Origin: Croceibacterium aestuarii
Lineage (GTDB): Bacteria > Pseudomonadota > Alphaproteobacteria > Sphingomonadales > Sphingomonadaceae
NCBI RefSeq assembly: GCF_030657335.1
Contig: NZ_CP131039.1
Span: 2,310,501 to 2,374,500 of the forward strand
Length of the DNA: 64,000 nt
Reading direction: 5' to 3'
Both the position numbers and the translations under genes were made by a program. Numbering within the stretch: the stretch's first letter is position 1; every line of letters starts with the position of its first letter. The notes under the pieces are model-generated. The model worked only from the letters and a program-made list of their open reading frames with translations, ran no database searches and was not told where the DNA came from. Positions 54,860-63,126 of the stretch are shown piece after piece.

Positions 54860-56191
54860 ATGGCTAGCAAGACAGTCCGATTTCTCCGGCGGCTGCTGGG
54901 CGAAAAGACCGGCAATGCGGTGCTGCTCACGGCGCTGGGCATGCCGGTGCTGATCGGTGCCGCGGGGTACGCCATGGATATGGCCCAAATGTATGCGTGG
55001 AAACGCGAACTGCAGCAGGCGGTCGATCAGAGCGCCCTCGCCGGCGCCTGGACCCTCGCCTACGACAAGAACTCTCAGAACTACAAGACGCGGGCGAGAC
55101 AGGAATATGTCGCCAACCTCGCGCTGACAGAGACGTTCGCGACTGCGGACTCCGATTCCATCGTCCAGCTCGGCAGCTATGGGGGCGGGACCAACAATTC
55201 GGTGATCGTCTCGGCCCGGGCGACCAAGGAATTGCCCTTCACCGGCTTCATCGTGGGCAAGGCGATGACGGTCTTCGCCAGCGCCCAGGCAACCTTCGCC
55301 GAAGGCGGCACCTACCAGGCATGCCTGATGGCGCTGAAAAAGGGCGAATCCGGCGTCTTCACCGTCGGCGGAAGCGCCTCGGTGAGCGCCGCATGCGGCC
55401 TGGGCGCGCTCTCGTGCGAGGACGATGCAATCAAGATCGACGTCGACAGCACCGATCCCAGCAAGAAGGGCGTCACGACCGACAGCATCGTAACGTGCGG
55501 CAGCGCAAGCGTACCGGCATACCTCGAGAGCAAGGTCACCGAAGGCGCGAAAAGCCTCTCCAACCCGTTCAAAGAACTGCCGACGCCGACGCCAACGGAC
55601 AGCACTCACCGCACGATCGACTGCGCCCACGGCAAGAAGGCAACCAGCACGGCGATCTATCTGGAACCCGGCGTCTACGACGGCATGAACATGACCTGCA
55701 AGATCATCATGAAACCGGGCATCTACGTGGTCGACGGCGGCGTTTTGGACATGAGCGACCAGAAGGCCGACATCACCGGAACGGGTGTCATGTTCGTCCT
55801 CAAGAACGGCGCGCAGATCAAACTCGGCGGGCAAGGCAATGCCGGCAAGCTCGACCTTACCCCGATGGAAGCTGGGGATTTCGTGGGCACGCCCAACGAG
55901 GCTTACAAGAACCTTTATGGCGGCATGTTGGTCTACGAAGACAAGGGCGACCAGACCACCTCGGTTGCGCACACATTCAACGGCAATGCGAACGTGTCCG
56001 TGCGTGGCACCTTCTACCTTCCCAACGGCGATCTGACGATCAACGGCAATTCGAGCACGGCACCGCTGTGCTTCCAGCTTTGGGCGGCGAAGCTGAAAAT
56101 CTCGGGCAACACCACGATCACCACCACCTGCACTTCGACCCAAACCAACTCCGCCGGATCTTCGGCCGGCGGCGTGAGGCTGGTGGCATGA
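54860..56191 (+). CDS. TadG-like protein with beta-solenoid-like C-terminus
   Basis: The 443-residue protein opens with a TadE/TadG N-terminus (FLRRLLGEKTGNAVLLTALG, hydrophobic helix 20-40, then DMAQMYAWKRELQQAVDQSALAGA), which anchors it in the inner membrane like a pseudopilin. Residues about 90-240 contain several cysteines. Residues about 270-443 show short glycine/asparagine-rich strands (GVYDGMNMTCKIIMKPGIYVV; TGVMFVLKNGAQIKLGGQGNAG; FNGNANVSVRGTFYLPNGDLTING), as in right-handed beta-solenoids. An ATG at 54860 is preferred to GTG 54848. It is the first gene of the island and overlaps the next (ATGA). Confidence 0.75.
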   Translation: MASKTVRFLRRLLGEKTGNAVLLTALGMPVLIGAAGYAMDMAQMYAWKRELQQAVDQSALAGAWTLAYDKNSQNYKTRARQEYVANLALTETFATADSDSIVQLGSYGGGTNNSVIVSARATKELPFTGFIVGKAMTVFASAQATFAEGGTYQACLMALKKGESGVFTVGGSASVSAACGLGALSCEDDAIKIDVDSTDPSKKGVTTDSIVTCGSASVPAYLESKVTEGAKSLSNPFKELPTPTPTDSTHRTIDCAHGKKATSTAIYLEPGVYDGMNMTCKIIMKPGIYVVDGGVLDMSDQKADITGTGVMFVLKNGAQIKLGGQGNAGKLDLTPMEAGDFVGTPNEAYKNLYGGMLVYEDKGDQTTSVAHTFNGNANVSVRGTFYLPNGDLTINGNSSTAPLCFQLWAAKLKISGNTTITTTCTSTQTNSAGSSAGGVRLVA

Positions 56192-56643
56192 TCGCCCTGC
56201 GCAAAGTTTTCTCCCTGGGCCGCGACAACCGCGGCACCATGGCGATCGAAACCGCGTTGATCGCGCCCCTGCTCGCCACGCTGTCGCTTGGCGTATTCGA
56301 GGTCAGCAACATCATCTCGCGCGAGCAGCAACTGCAGAGCGCGGCGAGCGAAGCGGGCGAGATCATCCTCGCGGCAGCCGGCGGTTCGGGCATTACCTCG
56401 AGCGACCTGGAACAGATCATCGAGGCATCGCTCAACCTTCGTGACGATCAGCTGACCATTGCGGACAAGTACCGTTGCGGCACCGCCGCCACGCTTTCCG
56501 CCACCGTACCCACCTGCACCGGCCAGCAAGTCTACTCTTATGTCGAGTTGACCCTGACCGATACCTATTCGCCGGTCTGGACGCACTTCGGCGTGAGCTC
56601 GCCGATCAACTACACCGTCGTGCGCACGGTGCAGGTATCGTGA
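56188..56643 (+). CDS. TadE/TadG family pseudopilin-like protein
   Basis: The 151-residue protein has a short basic N-terminus, the TadE motif RGTMAIETALIAPLLATLSLGVFEVSNIISREQQLQSAASEAGE with the conserved glutamate near the start of the membrane helix, and an extracytoplasmic part with two cysteines (YRCGTAAT, VPTCTGQQ). TadE-type proteins are minor components of Flp pilus assembly. Coupled to the genes on both sides by ATGA and GTGA overlaps. Confidence 0.82.
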   Translation: MIALRKVFSLGRDNRGTMAIETALIAPLLATLSLGVFEVSNIISREQQLQSAASEAGEIILAAAGGSGITSSDLEQIIEASLNLRDDQLTIADKYRCGTAATLSATVPTCTGQQVYSYVELTLTDTYSPVWTHFGVSSPINYTVVRTVQVS

Positions 56644-57080
56644 CCACGCGATCCAGCTTCATTCACCGCCTGCTGCGCGACAGCCGCGCCGCCTCGGCGA
56701 TCGAGTTCGCCCTGCTCGCGCCAGTCTTCTTCGCGCTCATGTTCGGCGTGGTCTCGGTCGGCATCTATATGCAGAACTACAACGCCATTCGATCGCTGGC
56801 GAGCGACGCCGCGCGCTTTGCAGCGGTCGAGTACCAGAAGAACAATCAGGTCTCGAACACGATGCTGGAAGCCAACATCGCCGCCATGGCCGTCGCTTCG
56901 CCTTACAATCTCAACGCCAATCTGCTCAGTGTGGCCGTCAACCCTGTCAACCCGAGCCGCGTGGACGGCGCACTCGAATTCGATCTCGACATTACCTATA
57001 ACCTGCCGGACATCGTCGGCGGGACCTCGATCGACAACATCACGCTGAGCTACTCGCGGCCGCTGTTCGTCCTCAAATAG
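56640..57080 (+). CDS. TadE-like pseudopilin
   Basis: The 146-residue protein starts at a GTG that overlaps the previous stop. RAASAIEFALLAPVFFALMFGVVSVGIYMQNYNAIRSLASDAARFAAVE is a typical TadE N-terminal helix with glutamate at the +5 position. The remainder is a small beta-rich domain without cysteines. It should be inserted in the inner membrane with the bulk in the periplasm. An 89-base gap follows before the vWA gene, long enough for a second promoter (TATGAACATATTAACC lies in it). Confidence 0.8.
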   Translation: MTTRSSFIHRLLRDSRAASAIEFALLAPVFFALMFGVVSVGIYMQNYNAIRSLASDAARFAAVEYQKNNQVSNTMLEANIAAMAVASPYNLNANLLSVAVNPVNPSRVDGALEFDLDITYNLPDIVGGTSIDNITLSYSRPLFVLK

Positions 57081-57169
57081 CATGCAGTTCCGCGGGTCGG
57101 CGGAATGTATGAACATATTAACCACTCCGCTTCAGCAGCCGCTTACGCGTCCCGTCGTATCGGCTTGGC

Positions 57170-58777
57170 ATGACTCCGAATCGGCCATCTGCGGCGGCAC
57201 GCTTCGCCGCATTCCTCGACGGCCTGTCTCGAGACACTGCGGGCAACACCCTCGCGATCATTGCGGCCGCGCTGATCCCCTTGCTGGCCATGGTCGGCGG
57301 CGGCGTCGACGTCAGCCGCGGCTACCTCGCGGAAAGCAGGCTGCAGCAGGCTTGCGACGCCGGGGTGCTGGCCGCTCGCAAGCGGATGGGATCGAACCTG
57401 GTCGCCGGGGTCATGAGTGCCGACTCGCTCAAGGCCGGCCAGGCCTTCTTCGACGTCAATTTCAGGGACGGGATGTACGGCACCCGGGACCGACGCTTCT
57501 CGATGAAGGTCGAGTCCGACTTTACCGTCGCGGGGACGGCAAGCGTGGTGGTGCCGACCACCATCATGAACATCTTCGGCTATACGGAAATGCCGCTGCG
57601 GGCGAGCTGCGGGGCCCAGCTCAACATGTCCAACACCGACATCATGATGGTGCTGGACGTGACGGGTTCAATGGGCACGACCAATATGGGCGACAGCAAG
57701 AGCCGCATCGAATCGCTGAAAGACGTCGTCCGCAGTTTCTACGCCCAGCTGGCGTCAGCCAACAAGGCGGGATCGCGGATCCGCTACGGCTTCGTCCCGT
57801 ACTCGACCAACGTCAACGTCGGCGATCTGCTCGAACCAGACTGGATTGCAGACAAGTGGACCTACAACACCCGTGAGCCCATATCCTCCGGCGGCACCAA
57901 GCGCTGGAATTACGACAGCATCCTGACCGACGTGCGTTTCGCCAAGAAGGGCAAGACGAAGAAGTTCAAGATCGGCGGCACGTCGCTCACGCCTTCGAAA
58001 GTCGCAGTCGGTTGGGACGGGTGCGTCGAGGAGCGCAAGACGTACCAGATCACCGACTATGCCAATGTCGACCTGTCGAAAGCGATGGATCTCGACCTCG
58101 ACCTGGTTCCGGACCCCGGCAAGCCGGACACTCAATGGAAGCCGATGCTGCGCGATCTCAGCTTCGTGCGCGGCATCGGCGCCGCGCCCAACGGGTTCAG
58201 CATTCCGGCGCTCGAGACTACCAGCGACTACGTCAACGCCGCGTGGTGGGGCTATAGCGCCTGCCCGCCGAAGGCCATGAAACTGGCTCCGTTGACCGCG
58301 GCTCAGCTCGACATCTTCCTGGCCACGCTCAAGCCGCAGGGCAACACCTACCACGACATCGGCATGATCTGGGGCGGCCGGCTGATCTCGCCGACCGGCC
58401 TGTTCGCCGCCGAAAACGCCGACGTCAACGGCGTGTCGACCAGCCGCAATCTTATCTTCCTGACGGACGGAGAGACGGCTCCGCTCGACATCAGCTACAC
58501 CAGCTATGGCATCGAGCCGCTCGACCTGAGGCGCTGGGGACCCGGGTCGCCGCTGTCGCTGACAAAAACGGTAGAGAAGCGCTTCGGATTTGCCTGCGAA
58601 GAGGTGAAGAAGCGCAATATCACGGTGTGGGTGGTCGGTTTCGGCACGACGCTCAGCCCGACGATGACCGATTGCGCCGGTCCCGGGCACTACTTCGAAG
58701 CGGCCAACGCCATCGCGTTGCAGCAAACGTTCGACGACATCGCCCAGCGGATCGGCGACCTGAGGATAGCCAAGTGA
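57170..58777 (+). CDS. TadG-like protein with von Willebrand factor A domain
   Basis: The 535-residue protein has a TadG/Tad N-terminus (SRDTAGNTLAIIAAALIPLLAMVGGGVDVSRGYLAESRLQQACDAG) and then a vWA domain. The MIDAS motif is D163-V-T-G-S-M near the start, and NLIFLTDGETAPLD supplies the third loop. The long insert within the domain contains lysine-rich and cysteine-bearing segments. In Tad systems TadG-type vWA proteins are needed for pilus assembly or adhesion. Coupled to the next gene by a GTGA overlap. Confidence 0.85.
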   Translation: MTPNRPSAAARFAAFLDGLSRDTAGNTLAIIAAALIPLLAMVGGGVDVSRGYLAESRLQQACDAGVLAARKRMGSNLVAGVMSADSLKAGQAFFDVNFRDGMYGTRDRRFSMKVESDFTVAGTASVVVPTTIMNIFGYTEMPLRASCGAQLNMSNTDIMMVLDVTGSMGTTNMGDSKSRIESLKDVVRSFYAQLASANKAGSRIRYGFVPYSTNVNVGDLLEPDWIADKWTYNTREPISSGGTKRWNYDSILTDVRFAKKGKTKKFKIGGTSLTPSKVAVGWDGCVEERKTYQITDYANVDLSKAMDLDLDLVPDPGKPDTQWKPMLRDLSFVRGIGAAPNGFSIPALETTSDYVNAAWWGYSACPPKAMKLAPLTAAQLDIFLATLKPQGNTYHDIGMIWGGRLISPTGLFAAENADVNGVSTSRNLIFLTDGETAPLDISYTSYGIEPLDLRRWGPGSPLSLTKTVEKRFGFACEEVKKRNITVWVVGFGTTLSPTMTDCAGPGHYFEAANAIALQQTFDDIAQRIGDLRIAK

Positions 58778-59364
58778 TCGCCGGCCCCGCGTCTCGATCG
58801 CTCGTTCGGGATGAACAGGGCGCGGCGATCGTCGAGTTCGCACTCGTCGCACCCGTGCTGATCATGATGCTGCTCGGCCTGTTCGATCTCGGCTACAATA
58901 CCTACACCTCCGCGATCCTGCAGGGCGCCATCGCCAAGGCCGCGCGCAATTCATCGATCGAGGGGGCAAACCCATCCTTGCTGGATGCGGGCGTGACCAA
59001 CGCCGTTCATGACATCGCGCCGAACGCCACGCTGACTTTCGACCGAAAGGCCTACGCCAACTTCTCCGACGTCTCTTCGCCAGAGGATTATTCCGACCTC
59101 AACGGCAACGGCGTATGCGACAACGGCGAACCGTTCGAGGACGTCAACGGCAACAAGTCGTGGGACCGCGACCGCGGCAAGAGCGGCGGCGGCGGCGCGC
59201 GCGATGCGGTGCTTTACACCGTCCGCGTATCGTATCCGCGAGCCTTCCCGATCGGCCGCTTCATCGGCCTGGCCGACACCCACCAGCTCGAAACCTCTAC
59301 GGTTCTGCGCAATCAGCCGTGGGACCAGCAGGAAACCGCCACCACGGTGCGGAACTGCAAATGA
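58774..59364 (+). CDS. TadE-like pseudopilin with calcium-loop insertion
   Basis: The 196-residue protein has a TadE helix (EQGAAIVEFALVAPVLIMMLLGLFDLG). Residues about 105-140 form an insertion with two Asp/Asn/Gly-rich loops: DLNGNGVCDNGE (108-119) and DVNGNKSWDRD (123-133), then a glycine run. These loops have the spacing of dockerin- or EF-hand-type calcium sites. The following strands (AVLYTVRVSYPRAFP) resume the usual TadE domain. Starts at GTG over the previous stop and overlaps the last gene by ATGA. Confidence 0.8.
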   Translation: MIAGPASRSLVRDEQGAAIVEFALVAPVLIMMLLGLFDLGYNTYTSAILQGAIAKAARNSSIEGANPSLLDAGVTNAVHDIAPNATLTFDRKAYANFSDVSSPEDYSDLNGNGVCDNGEPFEDVNGNKSWDRDRGKSGGGGARDAVLYTVRVSYPRAFPIGRFIGLADTHQLETSTVLRNQPWDQQETATTVRNCK

Positions 59365-60047
59365 CGAGGCTGGGATCTCTCTTGCAGCGTCTCGCCCGCG
59401 ACACCTCCGGCCTGGCGATGACCGAACTGGCGCTGGCCACGCCCTTGTTGCTGACTGCCGGGCTCTACGGAACCGAAGTTGCCTGGTTGGCGCTGACCCA
59501 CCTCAAGATCAGCCAGACCGCAATGCAGATCGCCGACAATGCCTCGCGGATCGGCGACACCTCGATGCTCGAGAACCGGCGGATTTACGAGAGCGACATC
59601 GACGACGTGTTCGCCGGTGCCGGCATCGAGGCGGGCAAGTCCACCGATCTGTTCAACCGAGGGCGAGTGATCATCAGCAGCCTGGAGGTGGTGCCCGGTA
59701 GCCCGTCCAAGCAGCAGTATATCCACTGGCAACGCTGTCTCGGCACCAAGGACTGGAGCTCGACATTCGGCAACGAAGGAGCGGGTCTCTCCGACCCCAC
59801 CTTCAAGGGTATGGGCCCCAGCGGCAGCGAGGTCACGGCGTACGACGAGGACGATGCGGTCATCTTCGTCGAGATAGCCTACGACTATCAGCCGCTGTTC
59901 GGCGACGTGTTCATCAAGGACAACCTGATCAACGTCTACGGCGCATTCAACGTCCGCGACAGCCGCGACCTGAGCAAGATTTACCAGCGCGACAACGCCT
60001 CGCCGGATCCGGTCGCCAGGTGCAACAAGTTCAGCAGTTCGCTTTAG
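59361..60047 (+). CDS. TadE-like pseudopilin, last gene of the island
   Basis: The 228-residue protein opens MTRLGSLLQRLARDTSGLAMTELALATPLLLTAGLYGTEVAWLAL, a TadE-type helix with the conserved glutamate in MTELAL. The periplasmic part has two cysteines (WQRCLGTKDW and ARCNKF) and a beta-rich region (EDDAVIFVEIAYDYQPLFGDVF) shared with TadE domains. It ends 12 bases before the convergent pdhB stop, so the island closes here. Confidence 0.78.
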   Translation: MTRLGSLLQRLARDTSGLAMTELALATPLLLTAGLYGTEVAWLALTHLKISQTAMQIADNASRIGDTSMLENRRIYESDIDDVFAGAGIEAGKSTDLFNRGRVIISSLEVVPGSPSKQQYIHWQRCLGTKDWSSTFGNEGAGLSDPTFKGMGPSGSEVTAYDEDDAVIFVEIAYDYQPLFGDVFIKDNLINVYGAFNVRDSRDLSKIYQRDNASPDPVARCNKFSSSL

Positions 60048-60059
60048 CGCCCGGCGCGC

Positions 60060-61451
60060 TCAGTCCTTGTAGCAGACCTTGCGCGCCGCTTCCGCGATGC
60101 GCGAAGAGTCGATCAGTGCCAGCTTTTCAAGATTGGCCGCATAGGGCAGCGGAACGTCCTCGTTGCACACCCGCAAGACGGGTGCGTCGAGATGGTCGAA
60201 ACCTTGCTCCATGCATACCGCGATGACCTCGGAAGAAATCGAGCAGGTCGGCCAACCTTCTTCCGCCACCACCAGGCGGTTGGTCTTCGCCAGGCTCTCG
60301 AGGATCGTCTGGGTGTCGAGCGGGCGCAGCGTGCGCAGATCGATGACCTCGGCGTCGATGCCCTCGTCGGCCAGCCCTTCGGCCGCTTCGAGCGCGAGAC
60401 CGACGCCGATCGAATAGCTGACGATGGTGACGTCCGAGCCTTCGCGCACGATCCGTGCCTTGCCAATGGGCAGCACGTGATCGTCGAGTTGGGCAAGCTC
60501 GAACGAACGACCATAAAGCAATTCGTTTTCGAGGAATACGACCGGGTCTTCACACCGGATGGCAGCTTTGAGCAGGCCCTTGGCGTCCGACGCATCGTAG
60601 GGCGCGATGACGATCAGGCCGGGTACGCTGGCGTACCACGGGCCGTAGTTCTGGCTGTGCTGGGCGGCGACGCGGCTGGCCGCGCCATTGGGGCCGCGGA
60701 ACACCACCGGGCAGCGCATCTGGCCGCCCGACATGTAGTTGGTCTTCGCGGCGGAATTGACGATGTGGTCGATCGCCTGCATCGCGAAGTTGAAGGTCAT
60801 GAACTCGACAATCGGCCTGAGGCCGCCCATCGCCGCGCCGGTGCCGATGCCGGCAAAGCCGTATTCGGTGATCGGCGTGTCGATCACCCGGCGGTCGCCG
60901 AATTCCTCGAGCAGGCCCTGGGTCACCTTATAGGCGCCCTGGTATTCGGCGACTTCCTCGCCCATCACGAAGACGCGCTCGTCACGCCGCATCTCCTCGG
61001 CCATCGCATCGCGCAGCGCTTCGCGAACAGTGACCGTTATCATGTTGGTACCGGCGGGGATTTCCGGATCGTCGGCCCGCGGGCTCGATTGCGGCCGGGT
61101 GATCTCGGCCCGGTCCGGCGCACGCCCGACGTCCTTGCCCTCGCCGGGTACGTCCGCCGGGGCTGGCGTCGAAGCGGGCGCAGGCGCGGCGATATCGGAG
61201 GCGTCCTCCCCCTCGCCCGCGAGCACAGCGATCACGGTCCCGACCTTCACGCCCTCGCTGCCTTCCGGAACCAGGATCTTGCCCACGGTGCCTTCGTCGA
61301 TAGATTCGAATTCCATCGTCGCCTTGTCGGTCTCGATTTCCGCCAGCACGTCGCCGGCCGAGACGGTGTCGCCTTCCTTGACCAGCCACTTGGCGAGCGT
61401 GCCTTCCTCCATCGTCGGGGAAAGCGCGGGCATCTTGAGCTCGATCGCCAT
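60060..61451 (-). CDS. pdhB: Pyruvate dehydrogenase E1 beta subunit with fused lipoyl domain
   Basis: E1 beta, with E1 alpha, decarboxylates pyruvate and acetylates lipoate. The 463-residue protein has an N-terminal lipoyl domain with the lipoylated lysine K43 in TDKATMEFE, an alanine/proline-rich linker (about 80-130) and the E1 beta domain ([40 protein letters not shown] type; [23 protein letters not shown]). The lipoyl fusion is typical of alphaproteobacteria. The ATG shares one base with the pdhA stop (TGATG). Converges on the TadE/TadG island. Confidence 0.95.
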   Translation of the reverse strand: MAIELKMPALSPTMEEGTLAKWLVKEGDTVSAGDVLAEIETDKATMEFESIDEGTVGKILVPEGSEGVKVGTVIAVLAGEGEDASDIAAPAPASTPAPADVPGEGKDVGRAPDRAEITRPQSSPRADDPEIPAGTNMITVTVREALRDAMAEEMRRDERVFVMGEEVAEYQGAYKVTQGLLEEFGDRRVIDTPITEYGFAGIGTGAAMGGLRPIVEFMTFNFAMQAIDHIVNSAAKTNYMSGGQMRCPVVFRGPNGAASRVAAQHSQNYGPWYASVPGLIVIAPYDASDAKGLLKAAIRCEDPVVFLENELLYGRSFELAQLDDHVLPIGKARIVREGSDVTIVSYSIGVGLALEAAEGLADEGIDAEVIDLRTLRPLDTQTILESLAKTNRLVVAEEGWPTCSISSEVIAVCMEQGFDHLDAPVLRVCNEDVPLPYAANLEKLALIDSSRIAEAARKVCYKD

Positions 61452-62566
61452 CAGTAGCTCTCCACCAGCACGTCGGTGTAGAGTTCGGCCGGTTCCGGCT
61501 CAGGCGAATTTTCGGCAAATTCGGCCGCTTCGTTAACGCGGGCGCGGATCGCCTTGTCGATGTCCTTCAGCGCCTCTTCGGACACCTTGAGCCCCGCAAG
61601 GTCCGCCTTGACCCGCTCGATCGGATCGTTGTGTTCGCGCTGGTCCTGCACCTCCTCGCGGGTCCGGTATTTCGCCGGGTCGGACATCGAATGGCCGCGG
61701 TAACGATAGGTATTGAGTTCGAGCAGCACCGGGCCGCCGCCGGCACGCACGTGCTGGAAAGCGACTTCGGCCGCCTGGCGAACCTCGAGCACGTCCATGC
61801 CGTTGACCGCGATGCCGGGTATGCGGAACGCCGTGCCGCGGCGGTAGAAATGCGTCTCCGCGCTCGAGCGCTTGACCGAGGTGCCCATGGCGTACTGATT
61901 GTTCTCCACCACGAAGACGATCGGCAACTGCCACAGGCTGGCCATGTTGAACGTTTCGTAGACCTGGCCCTGGTTGGCGGCGCCGTCGCCGAAATAGGCC
62001 AGCGTGATGCCGCCATCGTCGTTGTACTTGTGGGCGAAGGCGAGTCCGGCCCCGAGCGGGACCTGCGCTCCCACGATGCCGTGGCCCCCGTAAAACGCGT
62101 GTTCGGTGCTGAACATGTGCATCGAGCCGCCCTTGCCGTGCGAGATGCCGGCCTGGCGGCCGGTGAGCTCGGCCATGATGACCTTGGGATCGATGCCGTA
62201 GGCAAGCATGTGGCCGTGGTCGCGGTAACCCGTAATGACGCTGTCCTTGCCCTCGGTCAGCGCCGACTGCAGGCCGACCGCGACGGCTTCCTGTCCGATG
62301 TAAAGATGGCAGAACCCGCCGATCAGGCCGAGACCGTAAAGCTGGCCGGCCTTCTCCTCGAACCGGCGGATGAGTAGCATCGTTTCGTAAAGCGAGAGCA
62401 GCTCATCCTTCTTTGCCTTGTAGCGCCGGTTGGCCTCGAAATCCTCCTGGAGGCTGTGCAGCGCAAAATTATCGTCGGCCTGAGCGTCCTTGGGGGAAGA
62501 CTTTGCCGCCGCGGATTTCGGGCTGGCGGCGGGCTTGCTTGAGCGTGGGCTGGCGGCTTTAGCCAA
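61451..62566 (-). CDS. pdhA: Pyruvate dehydrogenase E1 alpha subunit
   Basis: The thiamine-diphosphate subunit of pyruvate dehydrogenase. In this 371-residue protein an alanine/lysine-rich N-terminal tail precedes [35 protein letters not shown]; the ThDP motif is [37 protein letters not shown] near residue 195-230; and the phosphorylation-loop-like stretch [17 protein letters not shown] follows. Upstream (62567-62684) no gene is seen; ftsB precedes it on the same strand. Confidence 0.95.
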   Translation of the reverse strand: MAKAASPRSSKPAASPKSAAAKSSPKDAQADDNFALHSLQEDFEANRRYKAKKDELLSLYETMLLIRRFEEKAGQLYGLGLIGGFCHLYIGQEAVAVGLQSALTEGKDSVITGYRDHGHMLAYGIDPKVIMAELTGRQAGISHGKGGSMHMFSTEHAFYGGHGIVGAQVPLGAGLAFAHKYNDDGGITLAYFGDGAANQGQVYETFNMASLWQLPIVFVVENNQYAMGTSVKRSSAETHFYRRGTAFRIPGIAVNGMDVLEVRQAAEVAFQHVRAGGGPVLLELNTYRYRGHSMSDPAKYRTREEVQDQREHNDPIERVKADLAGLKVSEEALKDIDKAIRARVNEAAEFAENSPEPEPAELYTDVLVESY

Positions 62567-62684
62567 GGTGGTTCGTCCTGTCCGTCTGTGGTGCCAGGCA
62601 CCGTCTCGTGGGCAGGCCTATAGGCGCAGAGACGGGCGCGTTGCAACGCCTGCTAATCGTATCATTTGCGACGGAAACCCCGCC

Positions 62685-63002
62685 TCAGCGCTGGGGCAGG
62701 TCGAGGATATATTCGTCGGGATGGGCGACGTTGAGATCGCGCCGCAGAAGCTCGGTCGAAAGGTCGGGATCGACATGATTCGGATCGAGGAGCGCTACGA
62801 GGTTTTGGAGCCGCGCCTTTTCCTGCTTCAGCTCACTGATCTGTTGCTGCCGCTTCTCGAGCACCGAGACGTTCTCCCCCCAAGCGAGCACGCCATAGGG
62901 CCCCGCCAAGGCCATCCCGCCAAGCAGCAGCAGCCAGCAAAGCGCGCCGAGCTGGATCAGCTTTTCACGGGGCAGCGCAGATATCGGTCGGCGAGGGTTC
63001 AT
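62685..63002 (-). CDS. ftsB: FtsB/DivIC-like septum formation initiator protein
   Basis: The 105-residue protein has a basic N-terminus, one membrane helix (LGALCWLLLLGGMALAGPYG) and a coiled coil (VSVLEKRQQQISELKQEKARLQNLVALLDP), the layout of FtsB/DivIC, which links FtsL and FtsQ in the divisome. The ATG at 63002 follows GTGGGAT; a TTG three codons earlier is possible. It is often found just before pdhA in alphaproteobacteria, as here. Divergent from hppD. Confidence 0.82.
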   Translation of the reverse strand: MNPRRPISALPREKLIQLGALCWLLLLGGMALAGPYGVLAWGENVSVLEKRQQQISELKQEKARLQNLVALLDPNHVDPDLSTELLRRDLNVAHPDEYILDLPQR

Positions 63003-63068
63003 ATCCCACAAGAATCACAGTTAACGCTGCGATTCAAGCGATTTCACCTGGAACCCTCGATCCTCTCG

Positions 63069-63082
63069 AACGTCGCGACGTT
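63069..63082. promoter_or_regulatory. Perfect 14-base palindrome in the ftsB-hppD gap
   Basis: AACGTCGCGACGTT is a perfect palindrome located 44 bases before the hppD start and 67 bases before the ftsB start. Its size and position suit a dimeric repressor or activator of hppD. The regulator is not in the window. Confidence 0.4.
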
Positions 63083-63126
63083 TTAGGCGCTTGTTCCATC
63101 TGGCCATATTCGTTACATTTGAAACC

